Shown here piece by piece: positions 9,946-18,701 of a stretch of 64,000 nucleotides of DNA. A program made the position numbers and the translations under genes. The DNA is from Nocardioides sp. JS614 (GTDB taxonomy: Bacteria; Actinomycetota; Actinomycetes; Propionibacteriales; Nocardioidaceae), in NCBI RefSeq assembly GCF_000015265.1, contig NC_008699.1:558001-622000 (forward strand). Reading direction: 5' to 3'. The first letter of the stretch is position 1. Every line of letters begins with the position of its first letter. Under the pieces are notes generated by a model. That model was not told the origin of the DNA, searched no databases, and worked only from the letters and a program-made list of their open reading frames with translations.

Positions 9946-10863
9946 CTAGCTCGCGGTGGTGGCCTCGACGGTGAGGCGCAGCTGGCGGCGGCGGTGGTTG
10001 ACCGCCTCGACGGTGAACACCACCAGGGCGATCCAGACCAGGACGAACCCGACCCAGCGGCCGGCAGGCATGTCCTCGTGGAACCACAGCACTCCGAGGG
10101 CGAACTGGATGATCGGCGCGAGGTACTGCAGCAGGCCCAGGGTCACCATGGACACCCGGGTCGCGGCCGCGCCGAAGCAGATCAGCGGTACGGCGGTGAC
10201 GACGCCGGTCGTGGCGAACAGCAGCGCGTGACCCGCGCCGTGGCTGGCGAAGTTCGACCCGCCGGTCCAACCCAGCCAGGCCAGGTAGCCGGCGGCGAAC
10301 GGAGCGATCACGGCGGTCTCGAACGCGAGGCTCTCGGTCGCCCCGACGTTCGCGGTCTTCTTGCACAGGCCGTAGCTGCCGAACGAGAACGCCAGGATCA
10401 GGGCCACCCATGGCAGTCGCCCGTAGTCGACAGCGAGGACGACGACCGCTCCGGACGCGAGCCCCATCGCCATCCATTGCAGCGGGCGCAGCCGCTCGTG
10501 GAGGACCACGACACCCATCAGCACGGTCACGAGCGGGTTGATGAAGTATCCCAGGGAGGTCTCGACGACCCGGTCGTTGTTGACGCCCCAGATGTAGGTC
10601 ACCCAGTTCACACTGATCACCGCGGCGGCGATGGTCAGCAGGAGCCGGACGCGCCGGTCGCGCAGCACCGCGCGCAGCTGCGGCGTCCGGGCCAGCACCA
10701 GCAGGAGGAGGCCCATCGTGAGGGCGGACCAGAGCACGCGGTGTGCGAGGATCTCGGTCGCCCCGGCGGGCTCCAGCAACGGCCAGTAGAGCGGGAAGGC
10801 TCCCCACATGGCGTACGCCGCGAACCCGAACGCAAGCCCACGACGCGGTTCCGGCACCCGCAC
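9946..10863 (-). CDS. rarD: RarD-type EamA/DMT-family transporter
   Basis: Inner-membrane drug/metabolite exporter of the RarD subfamily with ten predicted membrane segments in two EamA repeats. The N-terminus GLAFGFAAYAMWGAFPLYW is diagnostic of RarD, as are NWVTYIWGVNNDRVVETSLG near residue 95 and the final LGVLWFHEDMPAGRWVGFVLVW. The physiological substrate of RarD is not established. I give the GTG at 10863 (305 aa). The GTG at 10857 (303 aa) is at least as likely, because a -10-like hexamer lies just upstream. It is convergent with the prenyl synthase gene. Confidence 0.9.
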   Translation of the reverse strand: MRVPEPRRGLAFGFAAYAMWGAFPLYWPLLEPAGATEILAHRVLWSALTMGLLLLVLARTPQLRAVLRDRRVRLLLTIAAAVISVNWVTYIWGVNNDRVVETSLGYFINPLVTVLMGVVVLHERLRPLQWMAMGLASGAVVVLAVDYGRLPWVALILAFSFGSYGLCKKTANVGATESLAFETAVIAPFAAGYLAWLGWTGGSNFASHGAGHALLFATTGVVTAVPLICFGAAATRVSMVTLGLLQYLAPIIQFALGVLWFHEDMPAGRWVGFVLVWIALVVFTVEAVNHRRRQLRLTVEATTAS

Positions 10864-10869
10864 AGCATA
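10864..10869 (-). promoter_or_regulatory. Possible -10 box of rarD
   Basis: Read on the minus strand the hexamer is TATGCT, a good actinobacterial -10. A start about seven bases on would fall at the GTG at 10857 and give a leaderless transcript. No convincing -35 is seen. Confidence 0.35.
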
Positions 10870-10968
10870 AGAGGGCGTCGCAGGCGTTTGGCCCTGAGGG
10901 CCCAGGGGCAGGTTTCGGGCACGGGGCCGATCAGGAGCGCCCGCGACTCTCGGAGGGAGACCCCACGG

Positions 10969-11415
10969 ATGCGTCAGACCCTGACGACCCTGACCGCCGC
11001 GCTCGCCCTGGGCGTGGGCGGCCTGACCGCGGCCGCGGGACCCGCCCAGGCGGCGAGCGCTGCGGCCGACGCCGCCGCCCGGACGATTGCGAGTGCGCCG
11101 GTCGGTCGGGGGACCGAGCAGCCGACCCGCGACCTGCACGACTCGATCGTGAAGCGGAACGGCAAGCTCTACTTCAAGGGCCGGGTCGATCCCGGGCACG
11201 GCCCGGTCGTCGTGCAGAAGAAGCAGTGCTCGTCGGCCACGTGCAAGTGGAAGGTGTTCAAGCGGGTGTCCACGCACGGGCCGAAGGAGCGCTGGCAGGT
11301 CCGCGTGCTCGCGCCCGAGCACGGCAACTGGTACTGGCGGGGTTACGTCAGGGCCTACGGCGGGTACGCCCAGTCCTGGACGCACGTCTACAAGACCTAC
11401 ACGACGCGCTCCTGA
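10969..11415 (+). CDS. Small secreted protein of unknown function
   Basis: A 148-aa protein with a clear Sec signal peptide: Arg at position 2, a hydrophobic stretch to about residue 25, and an AQAA-type cleavage region. The mature part is basic and rich in Trp and Tyr, with one closely spaced Cys pair (KKQCSSATCKWKVF). Its alternating pattern suggests an immunoglobulin-like or other all-beta secreted fold. ATG 10969 follows a GGAGGGAGA ribosome-binding site. A strong terminator follows at 11431. I do not recognise a family. Confidence 0.82.
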   Translation: MRQTLTTLTAALALGVGGLTAAAGPAQAASAAADAAARTIASAPVGRGTEQPTRDLHDSIVKRNGKLYFKGRVDPGHGPVVVQKKQCSSATCKWKVFKRVSTHGPKERWQVRVLAPEHGNWYWRGYVRAYGGYAQSWTHVYKTYTTRS

Positions 11416-11430
11416 GACCTCGGGCACGCA

Positions 11431-11460
11431 CAAGGGTCCCGCTCTCGGGCGGGACCCTTG
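11431..11460. terminator. Bidirectional terminator
   Basis: A perfect 10-bp inverted repeat, CAAGGGTCCC and GGGACCCTTG, around a 10-base loop. It lies between the secreted-protein gene and the convergent korB. Confidence 0.85.
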
Positions 11461-11506
11461 GTGCTACCAGCGTGCTGCCCGGCGCCGTGGCCGGGGAGGC
11501 GCGCCG

Positions 11507-12622
11507 TCAGACGACGGTCCAGGTGTCGCCGCCGCCGATCAGGGCGGCGAGGCGCTCGGAGCGGTCGCCGGGGTGCGCGGCCTTCGCCTCGCTGACCTGG
11601 GCGCGGGCCTGGTCGTCGTACGTGGGTCGCTCGACCTGGCGGAAGATGCCGATCGGGGACTGGTGGAGGTAGCCGGAGTCGGTGAGCCGGGAGATCGCGA
11701 ACGCCGTGGACGGGTCGGGGTTGTAGGCGTCGTGGACCAGCACCTTGTCCTCGGCCGCATCGCCGAGGTCGGCCAGGTCGACGATCTTGACGCCGCCGGT
11801 CCCCCCAGGTCCGACGTCGCGGATCAGGCCCTTGGTGCCCAGGCCGTTGCTGTCGGGGGCGCCGAACCGGATCGGCTCGCCGTGGACCAGCGGGATGATC
11901 GCATCGGCCTTGGTGTCGGGGGACTTCAAGGCGTCGAAGGCGCCGTCGTTGAAGATCGGGCAGTTCTGGTAGATCTCCACGAACGACGTACCCCGGTGGG
12001 CGGCGGCCGCGGAGAGCACCGAGGTCAGGTGCTTGCGGTCGGAGTCGATGGTGCGGGCGACGAAGCTGCCCTCGGCGCCGAGCGCGAGCGAGACCGGGTT
12101 GAACGGGTGGTCCAGGGAGCCCATCGGGGTGGACTTGGTGATCTTGCCGGCCTCGGAGGTGGGGGAGTACTGCCCCTTGGTCAGCCCGTAGATGCGGTTG
12201 TTGAACAGCAGGATCGTCATGTTCACGTTGCGGCGCAGGGCGTGGATCAGGTGGTTGCCGCCGATGGACAGCGCGTCGCCGTCACCGGTGACCACCCACA
12301 CGGAGAGGTCCTCCCGGGCGGTGGCGATGCCGGTCGCGATCGAGGGGGCCCGGCCGTGGATGGAGTGCATCCCGTAGGTGTCGAGGTAGTAGGGGAAGCG
12401 GCTGGAGCAGCCGATGCCGGAGATGAAGACGATGTTCTCCCGGCGCAGCCCCAGGTCGGGCAGGAACCCCTGCACGGCCTTGAGCACCGCGTAGTCACCG
12501 CAGCCGGGGCACCAGCGCACCTCCTGGTCGGAGGTGTAGTCCTTGCCGGTCTGCGACTGGTCGGTGGTCGGGACCAGCTCGACGCCCGAGCGCAGGCCCG
12601 GGAAGTTGAGGTCGGTGGTCAT
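11507..12622 (-). CDS. korB: 2-oxoacid:ferredoxin oxidoreductase, beta subunit (KorB type)
   Basis: TPP-binding subunit of a CoA-dependent 2-oxoacid (probably 2-oxoglutarate):ferredoxin oxidoreductase. The 371-aa product has the WCPGCGDYAVL motif near residue 35, the TPP/Mg motif starting GDGDALSIGGNH near residue 110, and the LLFNNRIYGLTKGQ segment of actinobacterial KorB. The ATG start overlaps the korA stop, so the subunits are translationally coupled. In actinobacteria such as Mycobacterium tuberculosis this pair supports an alternative TCA-cycle step. The substrate is inferred from family resemblance. Confidence 0.93.
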   Translation of the reverse strand: MTTDLNFPGLRSGVELVPTTDQSQTGKDYTSDQEVRWCPGCGDYAVLKAVQGFLPDLGLRRENIVFISGIGCSSRFPYYLDTYGMHSIHGRAPSIATGIATAREDLSVWVVTGDGDALSIGGNHLIHALRRNVNMTILLFNNRIYGLTKGQYSPTSEAGKITKSTPMGSLDHPFNPVSLALGAEGSFVARTIDSDRKHLTSVLSAAAAHRGTSFVEIYQNCPIFNDGAFDALKSPDTKADAIIPLVHGEPIRFGAPDSNGLGTKGLIRDVGPGGTGGVKIVDLADLGDAAEDKVLVHDAYNPDPSTAFAISRLTDSGYLHQSPIGIFRQVERPTYDDQARAQVSEAKAAHPGDRSERLAALIGGGDTWTVV

Positions 12623-14601
12623 GACAGCGCCTCCTCGGTGGACACGGCCGTGCTCGCGGTGCTGCCCGCGGTGGTGTCGGCGGTGGTGGTGTCGGTCAGG
12701 TCGACCTGGATGCCCTCGGCCTGGGAGATGAGCTCGCCGATGGCCTGGGCGACCTCGGCGGCCTTGAGCGGCAGGCCGCGGACCTGGTTGTAGCCGACGG
12801 CGTCGACGAGGTACTTGGCGCGGATCAGCAGGGAGAGCTGGCCGAGGTTCATCTCGGGGACCAGCACCTTGTCGTAGCGCGCGAGGATCTCGCCGAGGTC
12901 CTTGGGGAACGGGTTGAGGTGGCGCAGGTGGACCTGCGCGACGCGGTAGCCGGCCTTGCGGACCCGGCGGACGCCGGCGCCGATCGGCCCGTACGTCGAG
13001 CCCCAGCCCAGGACGACGACCTTGGCACCCTGCCCATCCTCGGCGGAGGGGTCGTCGACCTCCAGCGGCGGCAGCGACTCGGCGATCCGGTCGACCTTGG
13101 CCTGGCGGGTGCGGACCATGAAGTCGTGGTTGGCCGGGTCGTAGGAGATGTTGCCGGTGATGTCGGCCTTCTCCAGGCCGCCGATCCGGTGCTCGAGCCC
13201 CGCGGTCCCCGGCGGTGCCCACGGGCGGGCCAGGGTCTCGGGGTCGCGGGAGTAGGGCTGGAACGTGTCACCCTCCGCCGCGGGCGAGGCGAAGGCCGGG
13301 TCGATGGTGGGCAGGTCGGCGAGCTCGGGGATCCGCCAGGGCTCGGACCCGTTGGCCAGGTAGCCGTCGGAGAGCAGCATCACCGGGGTCCGGTAGGTCA
13401 CCGCGATCCGGCACGCCTCCAGCGCGGCGTCGAAGCAGTCCCCGGGTGAACGGGGCGCCACGATCGGCACCGGGGCTTCGCCGTTGCGGCCGAACATGGC
13501 CTGCAGCAGGTCGGCCTGCTCGGTCTTGGTCGGCAGTCCGGTCGAGGGTCCGCCGCGCTGGACGTCGACGACCACGAGCGGCAGCTCGGTCATCACCGCC
13601 AGGCCGATCGCCTCGGACTTCAACGCGATCCCCGGCCCGGAGGTGGTGGTGACCGCCAGCGAGCCGGCGAACGACGCGCCGATCGCCGAGCCGACACCGG
13701 CGATCTCGTCCTCGGCCTGGAAGGTGGTCACTCCGAACGCCTTGTGCTTGGAGAGCTCGTGGAGGATGTCCGAGGCCGGGGTGATCGGGTAGGAACCCAG
13801 GAACACCGGCAGCCCGGACTGGACGCCGCCGGCCACCAGCCCGTAGGCCAGCGCCAGGTTCCCGGTGATGTTGCGGTAGGTGCCGGGCGCCATCGGCGCG
13901 GGCTTGATCTCGTACTGGACCACGAAGGTCTCGGTGGTCTCACCGAAGTTCCAGCCCGCCTTGAAGGCCGCGATGTTGGCGTCGCGGATGTCGGCGACCT
14001 TCGCGAACCGCTTCTCGAGGAACGTGATCGTCGGCTCGGTGGGCCGCCCGTACATCCAGGACAGCAGCCCCAGCGCGAACATGTTCTTCGCGCGCGCCGC
14101 GTCCTTGCGCGAGAGCCCGAACTCCTTGACCGCCTCGATCGTCATCCCGGTCAGGTCCACCGCGTGCACGGCGAACGCCCCGAGCGGGTCGTTCACGTCG
14201 CCCAACACGTCCAGCGGGTTGGTCGCATACCCCGCCTTGGCCAGGTTGCGGGAGGTGAAGTCGTGGGTGTCGACGATGATCGCGGCACCCTTCGGCAGGT
14301 CGCCCAGGTTGGCCTTCAGCGCCGCCGGGTTCATCGCGACCAGCACGTCGGGTGCGTCGCCCGCGGTCAGGATGTCGTGGTCGGCGAAGTGCACCTGGAA
14401 GGACGACACGCCCGGCAGGGTGCCCTGGGGCGCCCGGATCTCGGCCGGGAAGTTCGGCAGCGTCACCAGGTCGTTGCCGAACACCGCCGACTCCTGCGTG
14501 AACCGGTCACCGGTCAGCTGCATGCCGTCACCGGAGTCACCCGCGAACCGGATGATCACCCGGTCGAGCTGCTTGACCTGCTTCCCCTGCTGAACAGACA
14601 C
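12619..14601 (-). CDS. korA: 2-oxoacid:ferredoxin oxidoreductase, fused gamma-alpha subunit (KorA type)
   Basis: The 660-aa product fuses the gamma domain (about residues 15-190, starting RVIIRFAGDSGDGMQLTG) to the pyrimidine-binding alpha domain (about 225-600, containing YPITPASDILHELS and FQAEDEIAGVGSAIGASFAG). This is the arrangement in actinobacterial KorA. The Glu in the latter motif is the expected TPP-activating region. The start is GTG at 14601, and the stop overlaps korB. The C-terminal ~25 residues are Thr/Ala-rich. A KstR-like operator half-way into the divergent promoter region may control it. Confidence 0.93.
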   Translation of the reverse strand: MSVQQGKQVKQLDRVIIRFAGDSGDGMQLTGDRFTQESAVFGNDLVTLPNFPAEIRAPQGTLPGVSSFQVHFADHDILTAGDAPDVLVAMNPAALKANLGDLPKGAAIIVDTHDFTSRNLAKAGYATNPLDVLGDVNDPLGAFAVHAVDLTGMTIEAVKEFGLSRKDAARAKNMFALGLLSWMYGRPTEPTITFLEKRFAKVADIRDANIAAFKAGWNFGETTETFVVQYEIKPAPMAPGTYRNITGNLALAYGLVAGGVQSGLPVFLGSYPITPASDILHELSKHKAFGVTTFQAEDEIAGVGSAIGASFAGSLAVTTTSGPGIALKSEAIGLAVMTELPLVVVDVQRGGPSTGLPTKTEQADLLQAMFGRNGEAPVPIVAPRSPGDCFDAALEACRIAVTYRTPVMLLSDGYLANGSEPWRIPELADLPTIDPAFASPAAEGDTFQPYSRDPETLARPWAPPGTAGLEHRIGGLEKADITGNISYDPANHDFMVRTRQAKVDRIAESLPPLEVDDPSAEDGQGAKVVVLGWGSTYGPIGAGVRRVRKAGYRVAQVHLRHLNPFPKDLGEILARYDKVLVPEMNLGQLSLLIRAKYLVDAVGYNQVRGLPLKAAEVAQAIGELISQAEGIQVDLTDTTTADTTAGSTASTAVSTEEALS

Positions 14602-14706
14602 GGCGCGCGCCTACTTCCTGGTTCTTCCCTGGTTGCCTCACGCTTGCGCGGCGGGAGAACCGGCCCTCCGGCACCCCGCCGATCGTACTCGCGCCGCGAC
14701 CAGAAC

Positions 14707-14720
14707 TAGAACACGTTCCA
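14707..14720. promoter_or_regulatory. KstR-like operator (TAGAACACGTTCCA)
   Basis: The 14 bases match the published actinobacterial KstR consensus TnnAACnnGTTnnA exactly. They sit at the centre of a longer near-palindrome that extends into GAACT on the left and AGTTC on the right. It lies 106 bases upstream of the korA start, in the region shared with the divergent sulfate operon. The match is seen directly. Regulation by a KstR-type TetR repressor (cholesterol/steroid degradation) is inference, as no kstR is in this window. Confidence 0.55.
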
Positions 14721-14854
14721 GTTCTTGTTGAATCTGGTCGGGTCGCGCGGCTTCCCACGATAGTCGCGGACCCGGGTCGGCCGAACCCGTCTCTGCCGGT
14801 GGATCCGTGAGCCGTGCCACATCGCCCCGTCTGGTCCAGATGTCGGTCAAGTCT

Positions 14855-14907
14855 CTTAAGTCGAGTAGGCTGCTCGTCATAATCGAGACACGCCTCTTTT
14901 GGAGGCG
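14855..14907 (+). promoter_or_regulatory. Putative promoter and leader hairpin of the sulfate operon
   Basis: A -10-like CATAAT at 14878 lies upstream of a short hairpin: CGCCTC, loop TTTTG, GAGGCG, at 14891-14907. The hairpin ends 13 bases before the ATG and could hide the ribosome-binding site. No known riboswitch was recognised. Confidence 0.3.
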
Positions 14908-14920
14908 GGAAAGAGACGAG

Positions 14921-15958
14921 ATGAAGACTTCGATCAAGGTGGCGGCGGCCGCGTTCGCCGGGGTGCTTGCCTTGACCGGCTGCTCCGCCTCTGCGGACGG
15001 CGACGCCGACGAGACCGTCAACGTCAACGCGTTCTCGGTGATGGAGGCGGCCAACGAGCCCGTCTTCGCCGACTTCGCGGCCACGGAGGAGGGCAAGGGG
15101 GTTCGGTTCGAGACGTCGTACGGCGCCTCCGGTGACCAGAGCCGTGCCGTCGTGGCCGGCGCGGCCGCGGACGTCGTGCACTACTCCCTCGAGACCGACG
15201 TGACCCGGCTCGTCGACGAGGGCCTGGTGGCCGAGGACTGGAAGGACGATGCGACCAACGGCATCGCGACGTCGTCGGTCGTCGTGTTCGTGGTCCGCAA
15301 GGGCAACCCCGAGAACATCCAGACCTGGGACGACCTGGTCAAGCCCGGCGTCGAGATCATCACGCCCAACCCGGGCTCGTCCGGCTCGGCCCGCTGGAAC
15401 ATCCTGGCCGCCTGGGCGCACGTGACCGGAAACGGCGGCAGCGCTGAGGACGCGAAGTCGTTCCTCACCCGGCTGCTCGACAACACGATCGCCCTCCCGG
15501 GCTCTGGCCGGGAGGCCACCACGGCCTTCACCGACGGCTCCGGCGATGTGCTGCTCTCCTACGAGAACGAGGCGATCCTCGCCAAGCAGAGCGGCGCGGA
15601 CGTCGACTACGTGCTGCCGCCGGACACGCTGCTGATCGAGAACCCGGCCGCCGTCACCGTCGACGCGGACGAGACCGCCCAGGCGTTCCTCGAGTTCATG
15701 ACCTCGCCGGAGGCGCAGGCCGACTACGCCCAGTCGGGCTTCCGCCCGGTCGTCGACGGCGTCGACATCGGTGCGGTCGAGGGCGCCAACGATCCGTCGG
15801 ACCCGTTCCCCGCACCCGACCGGCTGTTCACGATCGACGGCGACTTCGGGGGTTGGGGTGAGGCAGCCGACAAGTACTTCGGTGACGGCGAGGAGGGGCA
15901 CCCCCTCGGCATCATCACCGAGCTGCAGCAGCAGACCGGCAAGGTGGGCGAGGAGTAA
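14921..15958 (+). CDS. Sulfate ABC transporter substrate-binding lipoprotein
   Basis: A 345-aa Sbp/CysP-family binding protein. It has a lipoprotein signal peptide with lipobox LTGC (Cys21), so it is anchored outside the cytoplasmic membrane. The mature domain shows SYGASGDQSRAVVAGAAADVV, typical of sulfate/thiosulfate-binding proteins, and later NPGSSGSARWN. The stop overlaps the cysT start (TAATG), and the rest of the ABC importer follows in order, which fixes the role as sulfate (or thiosulfate) uptake. Confidence 0.93.
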   Translation: MKTSIKVAAAAFAGVLALTGCSASADGDADETVNVNAFSVMEAANEPVFADFAATEEGKGVRFETSYGASGDQSRAVVAGAAADVVHYSLETDVTRLVDEGLVAEDWKDDATNGIATSSVVVFVVRKGNPENIQTWDDLVKPGVEIITPNPGSSGSARWNILAAWAHVTGNGGSAEDAKSFLTRLLDNTIALPGSGREATTAFTDGSGDVLLSYENEAILAKQSGADVDYVLPPDTLLIENPAAVTVDADETAQAFLEFMTSPEAQADYAQSGFRPVVDGVDIGAVEGANDPSDPFPAPDRLFTIDGDFGGWGEAADKYFGDGEEGHPLGIITELQQQTGKVGEE

Positions 15959-16839
15959 TGCCCACTGCCCTCCTGGAGGGGCCGCGCGACAGCGCCGAGC
16001 CGGCGTCCCATGGGGGACGCCGGCGTCGGCGCGCCCGTCGTACGGCTCGGCGCAACACCTTGACCCCCGGCGCCGGTCTCGGGCTCGGGATCTCCATGAT
16101 CTGGTTCAGCCTGCTGGTGCTGATCCCGCTCGCCGCCGTGGTCGCGGCGGCGTCCGCGGGTGGCTGGGACGGCTACCTCCGGGTGCTGCAGAACGACCAG
16201 ACCTGGGCGGCGATCAAGCTGACGGTCACCCAGTCCCTGGCCGTGACCCTGGTCAACGTCGTGATGGGCACGGTCATCGCCTGGGTGCTGGTCCGGGACC
16301 GGTTCTGGGGCCGTTCGGTGCTGGACGTCATCATCGACGTGCCGTTCGCGATGCCGACAGTCGTCGCCGGCCTGCTCCTGCTCTCGTTGTACGGCCCGAG
16401 CAGCCCGATCGGGGTGCACTGGGCCAACACCGAGCGGGCGGTGAGCCTCGCGCTCGCGTTCGTCACCCTGCCGTTCGTCGTCCGGACCGTGCAGCCGGTG
16501 CTCGAGGAGCTCGACGCCGACGTCGAGGAGGCTGCCGCCTCCCTCGGCGCAGGTCGCGCGACGGTCGTCCGCAGGATCGTGCTGCCGAGCCTCGCCCCCG
16601 CGATCGCGGCCGGCGCGGCCCTGTCGTTCGCGCGCGCCATCTCGGAGTACGGGTCCCTCGTGCTGCTCAGCGGCAACCGTCCGTTCCAGACCGAGGTCGT
16701 GTCGGTGCGGGTGCTCACGTTCATCGAGAACGGCAGCAACACCTCGGCGGCCGCGGTCGCCTCGGTGATGCTGGCCGTCGCGTTGGTCGTGATCGTCTCC
16801 CTCGACCTCGTCCAGCGAAGGGTGGCCCGCCGTGGTTGA
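15958..16839 (+). CDS. cysT: Sulfate ABC transporter permease CysT
   Basis: A 293-aa permease with a basic N-terminal ~45 residues, about six membrane segments and the EAA loop (EEAAASLGAG, near residue 195) that docks onto CysA. GPSSPIGVHW is typical of CysT. The end overlaps the cysW GTG start by eight bases. Confidence 0.94.
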   Translation: MPTALLEGPRDSAEPASHGGRRRRRARRTARRNTLTPGAGLGLGISMIWFSLLVLIPLAAVVAAASAGGWDGYLRVLQNDQTWAAIKLTVTQSLAVTLVNVVMGTVIAWVLVRDRFWGRSVLDVIIDVPFAMPTVVAGLLLLSLYGPSSPIGVHWANTERAVSLALAFVTLPFVVRTVQPVLEELDADVEEAAASLGAGRATVVRRIVLPSLAPAIAAGAALSFARAISEYGSLVLLSGNRPFQTEVVSVRVLTFIENGSNTSAAAVASVMLAVALVVIVSLDLVQRRVARRG

Positions 16840-17653
16840 GGTCTCCACGCCCACCCGTTGGCTGCTGCGGGCGCTCGCCACCGGCTACGTGTTCTTCCTC
16901 GTGGCCTGGCCGGTCGGCCTGCTGGGACGCCGTACGTTCGACGGCGGCCCGGGGAACCTGACCGACATGCTCGCCGACGACCGTGCGGTCGCCGCGCTCC
17001 AGCTGACCGCCGTGGTCGCGTTCTGGGCGGTGGTCATCAACCTGGTCTTCGGGGTGACCGTCTCGATCCTCCTGGTGCGCTACGAGTTCCCGGGCAAGCG
17101 GGTGCTCTCGGCGCTGATCGACCTGCCGCTCTCGGTGTCTCCCGTCGTCGTCGGGCTCGCCCTGGTGCTGGTCTACAACGGCCGCGACGGCTGGTTCGGC
17201 ACGACCCTGGAGGACAACGGCCTGCAGGTGATCTTCAACAGCCCGGGCATGATCATGGCGACCTGCTTCGTCGCGCTGCCGCTGGTCATCCGCGAGGTGG
17301 TCCCCGTGCTCACCGAGATCGGCGACGATCAGGAGCAGGCGGCCCGCAGCCTCGGTGCCGGCGCCCGGCAGACCTTCCTGCGGATCACCCTGCCGAGCAT
17401 CAGGTGGGCCCTCGTGTACGGCGTGGTCCTCGCGCTGGCCCGGTCGATCGGCGAGTTCGGCGCCGTGAAGATCGTCTCCGGCAACATCACCGGCCGCACC
17501 CAGACCGCGACCCTCGCGGTCGAGGCGAAGTACCAGAACTTCCAGCAGCCCGAGGCGTACGCGATCGCGTTCCTGCTCGCCCTGGTGTGCATCGCCTGCC
17601 TGGTCGTCGTCGCCGTCCTGCGCCCCCGGCGCGCCCACCGACCCCGCCCCTGA
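16832..17653 (+). CDS. cysW: Sulfate ABC transporter permease CysW
   Basis: A 273-aa permease partner of CysT, with about six membrane segments and an EAA loop (EQAARSLGAGARQTFLRI) near residue 170. SIGEFGAVKIVSGNITGRTQT near the C-terminus is a CysW hallmark. It starts with GTG inside the cysT 3' end. Confidence 0.94.
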   Translation: MVEVSTPTRWLLRALATGYVFFLVAWPVGLLGRRTFDGGPGNLTDMLADDRAVAALQLTAVVAFWAVVINLVFGVTVSILLVRYEFPGKRVLSALIDLPLSVSPVVVGLALVLVYNGRDGWFGTTLEDNGLQVIFNSPGMIMATCFVALPLVIREVVPVLTEIGDDQEQAARSLGAGARQTFLRITLPSIRWALVYGVVLALARSIGEFGAVKIVSGNITGRTQTATLAVEAKYQNFQQPEAYAIAFLLALVCIACLVVVAVLRPRRAHRPRP

Positions 17654-17668
17654 AGGAGAGGAACCCCC

Positions 17669-18688
17669 GTGAGCATCGAAGTCTCAGGAGTCACCAAGCG
17701 GTTCGGTGACTTCGTCGCCCTCGACGACGTCAGCGTGTCGCTGCCCACCGGTCAGCTGACCGCCCTGCTGGGTCCGTCCGGCGGCGGCAAGTCCACGCTG
17801 CTGCGGATCATCGCCGGCCTGGACACCGCCGACGAGGGAACCGTCAGCATCGAGGGCGTCGACGCCACCAGGCTGCCGCCCCAGAAGCGCAACGTCGGCT
17901 TCGTCTTCCAGCACTACGCGGTCTTCAAGCACCTGACCGTGGCGAAGAACGTCGCGTTCGGCCTCGAGATCCGGACCCACGGGGGGCTCCGGCCCCCGTG
18001 GGCCCCCCGGCGGCGTACGGATCGAGACCGCATCCAGGCCAAGGTCGACGAGCTGCTCCGGCTCGTGCACCTCACGCAGTTCGCCCACCGGCTGCCCGCC
18101 CAGCTGTCCGGTGGCCAGCGCCAGCGGATGGCGCTGGCCCGGGCGCTGGCGGTCGAGCCGTCGGTGCTCCTGCTGGACGAGCCGTTCGGAGCGCTGGACG
18201 CGAAGGTGCGCAAGGAGCTGCGGGGGTGGCTGCGCCGCCTGCACGACGAGGTGCACGTGACGACAGTGTTCGTCACCCACGACCAGGAGGAGGCGATGGA
18301 GGTCGCCGACGAGATCGTGGTGATCAACGAGGGCCGGGTGGAGCAGGTCGGTACGCCCGACCAGCTCTACGACGAGCCCGCGAACGACTTCGTGATGGGC
18401 TTCCTGGGCGACATCACCACCCTCAACGGGGTGCGGCTGCGCCCCCACGACGTACACATCTCGCGCTCGCCGCAGTTCTCCGGCGCGGCCGAGGGCACGG
18501 TGTCGCGGCTGCTGCGGGTCGGGTTCGAGGTCCGGGCGACGGTGCTGACCGACGACGGTGACGAGGTGACCGTGGTGCTCACCCGGGCCCACGCGCGTCA
18601 GCTCGGACTCGAGGCCGGTTCGCCGGTGTGGGTCACCCCGGCCTCGGGTGCCGCCGTCATCCCCGCCATGTTGCCCACCCCCGCCTAG
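17669..18688 (+). CDS. cysA: Sulfate ABC transporter ATP-binding protein CysA
   Basis: A 339-aa ATPase with all ABC motifs: Walker A GPSGGGKST near residue 36, signature LSGGQRQRMALARAL, Walker B VLLLDEPFGALD and switch His in VTHDQEEAMEV. The C-terminal ~100 residues form a TOBE-like regulatory domain. The GTG start follows an AAGGAGAGG ribosome-binding site. It is the last gene of the operon. Confidence 0.95.
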   Translation: MSIEVSGVTKRFGDFVALDDVSVSLPTGQLTALLGPSGGGKSTLLRIIAGLDTADEGTVSIEGVDATRLPPQKRNVGFVFQHYAVFKHLTVAKNVAFGLEIRTHGGLRPPWAPRRRTDRDRIQAKVDELLRLVHLTQFAHRLPAQLSGGQRQRMALARALAVEPSVLLLDEPFGALDAKVRKELRGWLRRLHDEVHVTTVFVTHDQEEAMEVADEIVVINEGRVEQVGTPDQLYDEPANDFVMGFLGDITTLNGVRLRPHDVHISRSPQFSGAAEGTVSRLLRVGFEVRATVLTDDGDEVTVVLTRAHARQLGLEAGSPVWVTPASGAAVIPAMLPTPA

Positions 18689-18701
18689 GTGGAACGTCGG
18701 G

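Noticed and set aside
14891..14907. Riboswitch upstream of the sulfate operon
   Set aside because: Only a short hairpin is visible; the conserved cores of SAM or other sulfur riboswitches were not found.
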